Shown here in pieces: positions 34,646 to 43,339 of a stretch of DNA of 64,000 bases. Every line of letters begins with the position of its first letter. Position 1 is the stretch's first letter. The position numbers were made by a program, and so were the translations under genes. The notes below the pieces were generated by a model. The model saw only the letters and a list, made by a program, of their open reading frames with translations, was not told the DNA's origin and made no database searches. Source of the DNA: Geobacillus sp. 46C-IIa (lineage in GTDB: Bacteria; Bacillota; Bacilli; Bacillales; Anoxybacillaceae); contig NZ_CP061474.1 of the NCBI RefSeq assembly GCF_014679505.1, forward strand, positions 3,515,241 through 3,579,240, in the 5' to 3' direction.

Positions 34646-36592
34646 ATGGATGAGGAAAAAGATTTGGCCCAGCGAAAAAAAGAAGCAGCCGAGCGGGCGA
34701 AACAGCTGGCGCGTGAACGGCTGGCCGCCAAGCGGGCGGCCGAACAGGCCAAGTCGACCGCTAACCACGGCGGCGCTCCAGACAGCGATTTGAAAACGCC
34801 TTCGGATTCGCCCACCCGCCCGGCAAAGGAAGAGTCGGGCGCGACACAGCCGACATCAGCTGAAGACATCGCCTTAGCGAAAAAACGGGCCGCTGAAGAG
34901 GCGCGAGCGAAGGCGGCTGAACTGCGTCGGCAGCGCGAGGCGTCGGCGTCAGGAGGGGCGTCGGGCGACGACCTCGAGGCGGCGAAGAGAAAAGCGGCGG
35001 AAGAGGCGCGAGCGAAGGCGGCTGAACTGCGTCGGCAGCGTGAGGCGTCGGGAGGGGCGTCGGGCGACGACCTCGAGGCGGCGAAGAGAAAAGCGGCGGA
35101 AGAGGCGCGAGCGAAGGCGGCTGAACTGCGTCGGCAGCGTGAGGCGTCGGGAGGGGCGTCGGGCGACGACCTCGAGGCGGCGAAGAGAAAAGCGGCGGAA
35201 GAGGCGCGAGCGAAGGCGGCGGAACTGCGTCGGCAGCGTGAGGCGTCGGGAGGGGCGTCGGGCGACGACCTCGAAGCGGCGAAGAGAAAAGCGGCGGAAG
35301 AGGCGCGAGCGAAGGCGGCGGAACTGCGTCGGCAGCGCGAGGCGTCGGCGTCAGGAGGGGCGTCGGGCGACGACCTCGAGGCGGCGAAGAGAAAAGCGGC
35401 GGAAGAAGCGCGGGCGAAGGCGGCGGAACTGCGTCGGCAGCGTGAGGCGTCGGCGTCGGGAGGGGCGTCGGGCGACGACCTCGAGGCGGCGAAGAGAAAA
35501 GCGGCGGAAGAAGCGCGAGCGAAGGCGGCGGAACTGCGTCGGCAGCGTGAGGCGTCGGCGTCGGGAGGGGCGTCGGGCGACGACCTCGAGGCGGCGAAGA
35601 GAAAAGCGGCGGAAGAAGCGCGAGCGAAGGCGGCGGAACTGCGTCGGCAGCGCGAGGCGTCGGCGTCGGGAGGGGCGTCGGGCGACGATCTCGAGGCGGC
35701 GAAAAGAAAAGCGGCGGAAGAAGCGCGAGCGAAGGCGGCGGAACTGCGTCGGCAGCGCGAGGCGTCGGCGTCGGGAGGGGCGTCGGAAGATGACCTCGAG
35801 TTAGCGAAGAAAAAGGCTGCCGCGGCGGCTAAGGCGAAGGCTGAGGCGTTGGCTAAACAAAAGGCAGCTGAAGCGGCGGGAAGCGACGACGAGCTGGCGA
35901 AGCAAAAAGCGGCAGCGGCCGCGAAGGCGAAAGCTGCGGCCGCGGCGAAGGCGCGGGCTGCCGCCATGGCGAAGCAGCAAGGCGGCGCCGCCGATGATGA
36001 CGCGGCGAAACAGAAGGCAGCGGCCGCGGCGAAGGCAAAAGCAGCAGCCGCCGCCCGGGCGAAGGCGAAAGCCGCTGGCGCCGACGGCGGAACGGAACCG
36101 CCGTCTTCTCCGTCGCCGAACGATCCACTGCTGCAAAAATATGTCCGCGTCATTGAGGAACATCTCGGGCCGGATGTGCTCGAAGACGCCTATATCAACC
36201 GGCTGGCGAAAGATGTGCCGACGCTTGTTGTCAGCAAAGCAGCGTACTACAAGGTGGCCGAGTTTTTGAAACACAATGAGCAGCTCCGGTTTGATTATTT
36301 GTCTGAGCTGCACGGAACCGATTTTCAAACGCATATGGAAGTGTACGTCCACTTGTATTCGTATCCGAACCGGCAGCCGGTGGCGCTCAAAGTGAAAATC
36401 GAGCGCGACAACCCGGAAGTCGATTCGCTCGTCCCGCTTTGGCCAGGGGCGAACTGGCCGGAATGCGAAGCGTACGATTTGCTTGGCATCCGATTCCGCG
36501 GCCACCCGAACTTAATCCGCATCTTCCTAGGGGAGCAATGGGTCGGGCATCCGCTGCGCAAAGATTACGAGCCGTATGATGCGGAGGTGTAA
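34646..36592 (+). CDS. nuoC: NADH-quinone oxidoreductase subunit C with giant repeat extension
   Basis: A 648-residue NuoC. Only the last ~160 residues (from NDPLLQKYVRVIEEHL, near residue 492) are the 30-kDa complex I subunit, ending with WPECEAYDLLGIRFRGHP and HPLRKDYEP. The N-terminal ~490 residues are a charged Ala/Glu/Lys/Arg helix: a degenerate lead-in, eight near-identical 33- or 35-residue repeats (residues ~108-381), then Ala-Lys-rich degenerate repeats. Shorter Ala/Lys extensions occur in Bacillaceae NuoC, but this length is exceptional. The ATG at 34646 follows AAGGTGTTG. The frame stays open throughout, so the expansion is in-frame and probably expressed. Confidence 0.93.
   Translation: MDEEKDLAQRKKEAAERAKQLARERLAAKRAAEQAKSTANHGGAPDSDLKTPSDSPTRPAKEESGATQPTSAEDIALAKKRAAEEARAKAAELRRQREASASGGASGDDLEAAKRKAAEEARAKAAELRRQREASGGASGDDLEAAKRKAAEEARAKAAELRRQREASGGASGDDLEAAKRKAAEEARAKAAELRRQREASGGASGDDLEAAKRKAAEEARAKAAELRRQREASASGGASGDDLEAAKRKAAEEARAKAAELRRQREASASGGASGDDLEAAKRKAAEEARAKAAELRRQREASASGGASGDDLEAAKRKAAEEARAKAAELRRQREASASGGASGDDLEAAKRKAAEEARAKAAELRRQREASASGGASEDDLELAKKKAAAAAKAKAEALAKQKAAEAAGSDDELAKQKAAAAAKAKAAAAAKARAAAMAKQQGGAADDDAAKQKAAAAAKAKAAAAARAKAKAAGADGGTEPPSSPSPNDPLLQKYVRVIEEHLGPDVLEDAYINRLAKDVPTLVVSKAAYYKVAEFLKHNEQLRFDYLSELHGTDFQTHMEVYVHLYSYPNRQPVALKVKIERDNPEVDSLVPLWPGANWPECEAYDLLGIRFRGHPNLIRIFLGEQWVGHPLRKDYEPYDAEV
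34967..35788 (+). repeat. Eight tandem in-frame repeats in nuoC
   Basis: Three units of 99 bases followed by five of 105 bases, 822 bases in total. Each encodes DDLEAAKRKAAEEARAKAAE then LRRQREAS and either GGASG or ASGGASG; the 6-base difference is one extra Ala-Ser pair. Copies differ by only a few silent changes (GCG/GCA, GAG/GAA, GAC/GAT), showing recent duplication or gene conversion. A related but diverged unit precedes them and another follows. Confidence 0.95.
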
Positions 36593-36595
36593 ACG

Positions 36596-37696
36596 ATGCT
36601 GCGCACAGAAGAGATGATTTTAAACGTCGGCCCCCAGCACCCGAGCACGCACGGGGTGTTTCGCCTCATTTTAACAATTGACGGTGAAATCATCCAAGAG
36701 GCGACGCCGGTCATCGGCTACTTGCACCGCGGGACGGAGAAAATCGCCGAAGGGCTGCAATATACGCAAATCATCCCGTACACCGACCGGATGGACTATT
36801 TGTCAGCGATGACGAACAACTATGTGCTTTGCCATGCGGTCGAAACGATGATGGGCATTGAAGTGCCGGAGCGGGCCGAATATTTGCGCGTTCTCGCCAT
36901 GGAGCTTGGGCGGATCGCCAGCCATCTCGTCTGGTGGGGGACGTACTTGCTTGACCTCGGCGCGACGAGTCCGTTTTTGTACGCGTTCCGCGAGCGGGAA
37001 ATGATTATTAATCTATTAAATGAGCTGTCTGGAGCGCGGCTGACGTTCAACTATATGCGCATTGGCGGCGTCAAGTGGGATGCGCCGGACGGCTGGATCG
37101 ACAAAGTGAAACAGTTTGTCCCGTACATGCGGGAAAAACTCGCCGGCTACCATGACCTTGTCACCGGCAACGAGATTTTCCGCGAACGCGTCACCGGTGT
37201 CGGGCGGTATACGAAAGAAGAGGCGATCAGCTATTCGTTAAGCGGGGTCAACTTGCGGTCGACCGGCGTCAAATGGGATTTGCGCAAAGATGAGCCGTAT
37301 TCGATCTATGACCGGTTTGATTTCGATGTGCCGGTGCGCGAGGGCGGCGACTGTCTTGCTCGCTACGAATGCCGGATGGCGGAAATTGAACAGTCGCTTC
37401 GCATTATTGAACAGGCGTGCGAACAGTTTCCGGCCGACGGGCCGATCATGGGAAAAGTGCCGCGCATCATCAAAGCGCCGCCCGGCGAGACGTTTGTCCG
37501 CATCGAAGCGCCGCGCGGCGAGATCGGCTGCTATATTGCGAGCGACGGCAAAAAAGAGCCGTACCGTCTCAAATTCCGGCGCCCATCGTTTTACAACTTG
37601 CAAATACTCCCGAAGCTGCTGAAAGGAGAAAATTTGGCCAACGTCATCGCCATTCTCGGATCGATTGACATTGTGCTCGGGGAGGTCGACGGATAA
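36596..37696 (+). CDS. nuoD: NADH-quinone oxidoreductase subunit D
   Basis: A 366-residue 49-kDa subunit related to NiFe hydrogenases that forms the quinone site with NuoB. GPQHPSTHGVFRL near the N-terminus contains the quinone-head His; YLHRGTEKIAE and IGGVKWDAPDGW are conserved. The metal-binding cysteines of hydrogenases are absent, as expected. GGAGGTG precedes the ATG and the stop overlaps nuoH by one base. Confidence 0.97.
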   Translation: MLRTEEMILNVGPQHPSTHGVFRLILTIDGEIIQEATPVIGYLHRGTEKIAEGLQYTQIIPYTDRMDYLSAMTNNYVLCHAVETMMGIEVPERAEYLRVLAMELGRIASHLVWWGTYLLDLGATSPFLYAFREREMIINLLNELSGARLTFNYMRIGGVKWDAPDGWIDKVKQFVPYMREKLAGYHDLVTGNEIFRERVTGVGRYTKEEAISYSLSGVNLRSTGVKWDLRKDEPYSIYDRFDFDVPVREGGDCLARYECRMAEIEQSLRIIEQACEQFPADGPIMGKVPRIIKAPPGETFVRIEAPRGEIGCYIASDGKKEPYRLKFRRPSFYNLQILPKLLKGENLANVIAILGSIDIVLGEVDG

Positions 37697-38694
37697 TGGA
37701 ACAATGGCTCGAATCGGCGCCAAGCTGGACGAATGTCGCCGTCTTTTTCGGGCTCGGGGCGCTTTTGCTGGCGGTCGTGCTCGGGTTCGTCACATACGGC
37801 ATTTTAGCGGAACGGAAAGTGATGGGATTTATGCAAGGGCGCATCGGCCCGAACCAAGTCGGCGGCCGCCTTGGATTGCTCCAAACGGTCGCTGACGTAT
37901 TGAAGCTGCTGTTGAAGGAAGATACGATTCCGAAAGCGGCTGACCGACCGCTGTACGTGCTGGCGCCGATCATCGCCTTTACGCCGTCATTTATGGTGCT
38001 GGCGGTGCTGCCGTTTACCGACGCGTTCCGGTTTGCTGATATCGGTGTGGGCCTGCTGTACTATATTGCGGTTTCCGGCTTAACGACGATCGGCGTTGTC
38101 GCCGGCGGCTGGGCATCGAACAACAAATACGCCCTGCTTGGCGGCATGCGCGCGGCAGCGCAAATGATTTCGTACGAAATTCCGCTCGTCATGTCAGCGC
38201 TCGGCGTCGTGCTCTTAGCCGGAAGCATGAACTTAGTCGACATTGTCAACGCACAACAAGACATATGGTTCATTTTTGCCCAGCCGCTTGCGTTTTTGAT
38301 TTTCCTTGTCGCTGCGGTGGCTGAATTGAACCGGACGCCATTTGACTTGCCGGAGGCGGAGTCCGAGCTTGTCGCCGGATTTCACGTCGAATATTCCGGA
38401 TTCCGCTGGGCGTTCTTTATGCTCGCCGAGTATGTGTATTTGTTTGCGATGGCGGCCTTGACGACGATTTTGTTTTTGGGCGGCTGGCACCCGGTTGCGT
38501 TTCTTGGCTGGATTCCCGGCGCAGTCTGGTTTGCGCTCAAGTTTTGCGCCATCGTCTTTGTCCTCATCTGGTTTCGCGCGACGTTCCCGCGCGTGCGCGC
38601 TGATCAGCTGATGGAGTTTGCTTGGAAAGTGCTGCTCCCGCTTTCGCTCGTCAACATCGTGTTGACGGCCGTGATAAAATCGTTGTTCTTCTAG
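37696..38694 (+). CDS. nuoH: NADH-quinone oxidoreductase subunit H
   Basis: A 332-residue membrane subunit with eight helices linking the quinone chamber to the proton pumps. AERKVMGFMQGRIGPNQVGG, DLLKLLLKED-like LKLLLKED, and the acidic loop AELNRTPFDLPEAESELVAGFH are the family signatures. Confidence 0.97.
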   Translation: MEQWLESAPSWTNVAVFFGLGALLLAVVLGFVTYGILAERKVMGFMQGRIGPNQVGGRLGLLQTVADVLKLLLKEDTIPKAADRPLYVLAPIIAFTPSFMVLAVLPFTDAFRFADIGVGLLYYIAVSGLTTIGVVAGGWASNNKYALLGGMRAAAQMISYEIPLVMSALGVVLLAGSMNLVDIVNAQQDIWFIFAQPLAFLIFLVAAVAELNRTPFDLPEAESELVAGFHVEYSGFRWAFFMLAEYVYLFAMAALTTILFLGGWHPVAFLGWIPGAVWFALKFCAIVFVLIWFRATFPRVRADQLMEFAWKVLLPLSLVNIVLTAVIKSLFF

Positions 38695-38810
38695 AAGAAA
38701 CGAGGCGCCCGCCTGGCTGGGAGGCGGCCGCTATCCATAAGCAAGGCTTCTTTATTCAAGGAAAGAGGCCGTGCCGGAACGTCATTTTTCCCACGAGAGG
38801 GGTTGGACGG

Positions 38811-39230
38811 ATGATCGGGTTAGTGAAAGGATTAGCGTATACGTTAAAAGAGTTGACGCGCGAAAAGGTGACGTACGATTACCCGCACGAGCCGCTCCCG
38901 CTCCCGGACCGGTTTCGCGGCATCCAAAAGTTTTATCCGGAAAAATGCATCGTCTGCAATCAATGCATGAACATTTGTCCGACGGAATGCATCCAGCTGA
39001 CCGGGAAAAAACATCCCGATCCGACGAAAAAAGGGAAAGTGATTGAGACGTACAACATTAACTTTGAAATTTGCATTTTATGCGATTTATGCACGGAAGT
39101 CTGTCCGACGGAAGCGATTGTCATGACGAACAACTTCGAACTCGCTGAATACAGCCGCGATGCCCTCTACAAAGATTTGACTTGGCTCGATGAAAATGAC
39201 ACGAACGTAAGAAGGGAGAATAAGCCGTGA
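38811..39230 (+). CDS. nuoI: NADH-quinone oxidoreductase subunit I
   Basis: A 139-residue ferredoxin-like subunit with two 4Fe-4S clusters, [12 protein letters not shown] and [12 protein letters not shown], passing electrons toward NuoB. The start at 38811 follows GAGAGGGGTTGGACGG. It is separated from nuoH by 116 bases. The electron donor to these clusters is unclear because nuoEFG are absent. Confidence 0.95.
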   Translation: MIGLVKGLAYTLKELTREKVTYDYPHEPLPLPDRFRGIQKFYPEKCIVCNQCMNICPTECIQLTGKKHPDPTKKGKVIETYNINFEICILCDLCTEVCPTEAIVMTNNFELAEYSRDALYKDLTWLDENDTNVRRENKP

Positions 39231-39749
39231 GCGGAACTGACATTGCTTTTTTCCTGCTCGCCCTTGCGGCCATTGCCGGCGGGGTGACGATGCTTCAACT
39301 GACGAATGTCGTTCACATGGTCATCGCCCTCGTCATGACGTTTTTAGGCATCGCCGGGCTGTACGTCCTTCTTTCCGCCGAGTTTGTCGCCGTTGTTCAA
39401 GTGCTTATTTATTCCGGAGCCATCACGATCATTATGCTGTTTGCGATCATGCTGACGCGTCATCACGCCGACGACAAGGAGCGTCAAACGACAGGCGGCG
39501 TTTGGCATAAAGCGGTTGCCGCCATCTCTGTCCTCGCCTTTGGCCTTGCCGTTTACTTCGGCATCCGCCGCCTCGATTTCGGCGCCGATGGCAGCGCGCT
39601 TCCGGCTGATAACGTGAGGGAGATCGGCAAATGGTTGTATTCGTATTATACGATCCCGTTTGAAATCGTGTCCGTCATTTTGCTTGTCGCCTTGATCGGG
39701 GCGATTGTGCTGGCGAGAAAAAGACGGCAAGGAGGCGGAAGACGAATGA
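39227..39749 (+). CDS. nuoJ: NADH-quinone oxidoreductase subunit J, frame runs into nuoK
   Basis: A membrane subunit with five helices; the conserved third helix is [21 protein letters not shown]. As given, the frame does not stop but continues straight into nuoK. One extra G near 39731 explains this: without it the C-terminus would read QEAEDE and stop at TGA 39747-39749, overlapping the nuoK ATG in the usual ATGA manner. I therefore read this as separate nuoJ and nuoK with an indel, not a true fusion. Its start overlaps the nuoI stop. Confidence 0.85.
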
Positions 39750-40074
39750 CATTATCGGCTTATTTGGCGTTGGCGCTCATCTTGTTTTGCATCGGGCTGT
39801 ACGGGGCGCTCACGAAGCGAAATACGGTCATTGTCCTCATTTGTATCGAACTGATGTTAAATGCGGTCAACATCAATTTCGTCGCTTTTGCCAAATATGG
39901 CGCCCATCCCGGCGTTCACGGGCACGTGTTCGCGCTGTTTGCGATCGCCGTAGCGGCAGCGGAGGCGGCTGTCGGCTTGGCAACGCTCATCGCCTTTTAT
40001 CGCAACCGCAAAACGGTTCAAGTCGATGAAGCCAACTCATTGGAAACATTAGAAAAGGGGATGGGGAAAGATGA
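39746..40074 (+). CDS. nuoK: NADH-quinone oxidoreductase subunit K, stop lost by a one-base shift
   Basis: A subunit of about 109 residues with three helices and the buried Glu in [16 protein letters not shown] and [12 protein letters not shown] that belong to the proton path. In the given sequence the frame reads on into nuoL; one more G in the run at 40063-40066 would end it at TGA 40072-40074, overlapping the nuoL start. ATG at 39746 with GGAGG about 8 bases upstream. Confidence 0.85.
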
Positions 40075-41928
40075 TGAACCTGGCTTGGGTTGTGCCGCTG
40101 TTCCCGCTTTGTTCGTTTGCTTTGCTGCTGTTGTTCGGGCGGAAATGGAAGAAAGCGAGCGCCTATGTCGGCATCGCTGCCACGCTGCTGTCGTTGCTTG
40201 CGGCGCTCGGCGTATTAGCCGGCCGCTTTGGCGGAGCGACGCATGAAGCGAACTGGACATGGATGCAGATCGGTGACGTCACGTTGACGGTCGGGTTTTC
40301 CGTTACAGCGTTAAACGCATGGATGCTCGTCGTCGTCGCTTTTGTCAGCTGGCTCGTCCACATTTATTCGCAAGGCTATATGGCCGGGGATGAGCGGTTT
40401 TCGACGTTTTATGCGTATTTAGGGTTGTTTACCTTTGCCATGCTTGGGCTTGTGCTGTCGCCGAACTTGCTGCAGGCGTACATCTTTTGGGAGCTCGTCG
40501 GGCTCGGGTCGTTTTTGCTGATCGGGTTTTACTTCTACAAAGAAGAAGCAAAAGCGGCCGCGAAAAAGGCGTTTATTATGACGCGCATCGGCGATGTCGG
40601 CTTTTTTATCGGCATGCTGCTCTTGTTTTGGCAGACGAAAAGCTTTGATTATGACGACATTTTCCGCGCCGTTGGCGATGGCACGCTGTCGCCCGGCATG
40701 ACGACATTGACGGCCATCCTCATTTTCATCGGCGCCATCGGCAAGTCCGGGCAGTTCCCGCTCCATACGTGGCTCCCGGATGCGATGGAAGGTCCGACAC
40801 CCGTGTCGGCGCTCATCCACGCCGCGACGATGGTGGCGGCCGGGGTGTACCTCGTAGCGGCGCTGTTCCCGCTCTATGAGGCAAGCGAGGCTGCTATGAT
40901 GACCGTGGCGGTGATCGGCGGGGTGACGGCGATTTTCGCCGCGACGATCGGCTTGGTGCAGACGGACATTAAACGTGTCCTCGCCTATTCGACGATCAGC
41001 CAGCTCGGCTATATGATGCTTGCGCTCGGCTCGGGCAGCTATGTCGCCGCCATCTTCCATTTAACGACGCACGCCTTTTTCAAAGCGTTGCTCTTTTGGC
41101 CGCCGGCAGCGTCATTCACGCTGTCCATACGCAAAACATTGAGGAAATGGGCGGGCTTTGGCGGCGGATGCCGTGGACCGCGCCGCTGTTTCTTGTCGGG
41201 GCGCTGTCGATCAGCGGGGTTCCGCTGTTTGCCGGCTTTTTCAGCAAGGATGAAATTTTGGCCGCCGCTTGGATGAACGGGTCGGTCGAGCTCTTTTGGC
41301 TGGCGGTCGCCGCGGCGCTGTTGACGTCATTTTACATGTTCCGGCTCTTTTTCCTCGTTTTCGCCGGTGAGGCGCGCCATCGCCATGATGGAGACGCTCA
41401 TGAAGCGCCGATGTCGATGGTCGGGCCGATGGTCGTGCTCGGCGTACTATCGGTCGCTGCCGGGTACATTCAAACCCCTTGGTTTGGCTCGTTTCTCGGC
41501 GAGTGGCTGACCGACGGGACGTACCATCATGAAGCGGCGCCAGGATGGATCGCTGTTGTGGCGACGATCGTGTCGCTTGCGGGAATTCTCCTTGCCTGGC
41601 TCATGTACGGAAAGCGGACCGTGCCGCGCGACTGGTTGTCCGCGCGTGCGCCGCACGGGTACGAATTGTTGCGCCGCCACTATTACATTGACGACCTTTA
41701 CCGGTGGACCGTTGTGGCGCTGGTGTCATTCATTAGCCGCCTGTTGGCGTATGTCGACCGTTACCTTGTCGAGGGGCTCGTTCGGCTTGTCACCGGAACG
41801 GTGAGCGCGGCCGCTTCCGCCGGATCGCGCGGGCAAAACGGGCAAGCGCAGACGTACGGGGCGGTGACGGTGGCTGGATTGGCCATTTTGGTCGTCATCT
41901 TTGCGTTGACAGGGGGGACTGGCTATGA
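40074..41928 (+). pseudogene. nuoL: NADH-quinone oxidoreductase subunit L, frameshifted in this sequence
   Basis: The large antiporter-like proton-pumping subunit, about 618 residues when corrected. The first frame runs to FKALLF near 41093 (with GKSGQFPLHTWLPDAMEGPTPVSA-type motifs and the pumping Lys and Glu); the rest continues in another frame from LAAGSVIHAVHTQNIEE. One missing T in TTTT at 41094-41097 explains the change. A second missing G at 41912-41917 removes the natural end TGGDWL and makes the frame run into nuoM. Both look like sequence errors because nuoL would otherwise be split in a complete operon. Confidence 0.88.
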
Positions 41929-43334
41929 GCTTTTGTCGCTGCTCGTCTTTTCGCCGTTGTTAGGCATCGTTTTGCTGGCGTTTGTCCGCCGAACGGATGC
42001 GAAAACGATTCAATGGCTCGGGACGGCTGCCACCGTGCCGCCATTATTGCTGGCGTTGTTCGCGTTCATTCAGGCGGGGCGCGGCTTTCGCCTTGAGCAG
42101 CTCGATGAAGCGTATGATTGGGTGCGGCTTGCTGACCTCCCGTTTTTCACGGACGCGGCGTATGTGATCCGCTATGAACTCAGCATTGACGGGCTGTCGC
42201 TTCTATTTATCGTCTTGACCGCCGTGCTCGGGACATTGGCTGCTGTCGCGTCCTTGCTTGTCAAAGTGGAGAAAAAAGGGTATTTTATGTGGCTGCTCGC
42301 GCTGGAGATCGGCATGCTGGGCGTGTTTGCCGCCGCCAATTTCATCTGGTTTTTCCTCTTCTTAGAGGTGACGCTTGTTGCGATGTTTTTGCTCGTCGGC
42401 AAATGGGGCGGCTTTGACGTTGGAAGTCCGGCACTGGCTGCTTGGCGGGTTGCTGTTGGCGTTTGCCTTCAAGCTGCCGACTGTGCCGCTTCATCGCTGG
42501 CTCATCCGCGTTCACGTGGAAGCGCCACCGCCGGTCGTGATGCTTCACGCCGGGGTATTGCTGAAAATCGCGGCATACGGGATGATTCGCTTTGGGATCG
42601 GCTTGTTTCCGGATGAATTTCGCACGTTCGCCGGTGTCATCGCCGTGCTCGGGGTCGTCAACATCCTATACGGCGCGCTGTTGGCGCTTCGGCAGCGCGA
42701 GTTGAAACATGTGTTGGCCTATTCGAGCGTATCGCATATGGGGGTCGTGCTCGTCGGCCTTGGCGCGCTCAATGAAGCCGGCATTCAAGGGGCGGTGTTC
42801 CAGTCGGTCGCCCACGGACTTATCGCCGCCTTGTCGTTTTTACTCGTCGGCGTTCTCGCCAACCGGATCGGTACGACCGACATTCAACGCCTTGGCGGAC
42901 TGGCGAAAGCGATGCCGCTTTTTTCCGGGTATTTGTTAACGGCGGCGCTCGCCCTGCTCGGCTTGCCGGGGCTCGCTGGATTTGTCGGCGAATTTACCGC
43001 TTTCCTTGGACTGTTTGAAACGAAGCCGGCCCTTGCAGCGGCCGGGGCACTTGGGTTGATTTTCGCGGCTGTTTACTCGCTGCGAGCCATTCTTGACATC
43101 ACATTCGGCCGCGCCCGCGAGCGATATGAATCGTCGTTAAGTCTGCGCGGGCTGCAAGAGTCTGCGGCGAGTTTCAGTGAACCGCGAGGGACCGTTATTG
43201 ATTTGCAAGCGAAAGAAGCCGTGCCGGCGTTCATCCTCGTCGCCTTGATCGTGGCGGTCGGCGTGTATCCGCAGCTATTGGCTGGACCGCTTGCTGCCGT
43301 GTTAGAGACGATGATGAACGGGTTAGGGGGTTGA
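41925..43334 (+). pseudogene. nuoM: NADH-quinone oxidoreductase subunit M, frameshifted and internally deleted
   Basis: The second antiporter-like pump. The start is ATG 41925 (MSFLSLLVFSPLLG if one T is added at 41931-41934). After VGKWGGF (about 42412) the frame changes and the sequence jumps to TLEVRHWLLGG and AFAFKLPTVPLHRW. In homologues about 60 residues separate these points; here only about 12 remain, so roughly 50 residues, including one membrane helix, are missing. A single deletion whose length is not a multiple of three explains both. The rest, with HVEAPPPVVMLHAGVLLK and AYSSVSHMGVV, is normal up to the stop at 43334. Confidence 0.85.
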
Positions 43335-43339
43335 TCGAC

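Noticed and set aside
34967..35788. CRISPR array or non-coding minisatellite
   Set aside because: Units of 99 and 105 bases have no unique spacers and keep the nuoC frame perfectly, so they are coding repeats.
34585..36153. Minus-strand frame across nuoC as a real Ala/Ser-rich repeat protein
   Set aside because: It is fully explained by the repeated codons of nuoC; no ribosome site or promoter is seen. Kept only as a low-interest finding.
39227..40246. A genuine NuoJ-NuoK fusion protein
   Set aside because: A one-base correction on each side restores the usual ATGA overlaps, and neighbouring genes have the same kind of indel.
41096..42616. A genuine NuoL-NuoM fusion protein
   Set aside because: The NuoL end TGGDWL and NuoM start MSFLSLLVF reappear when one G and one T are added.
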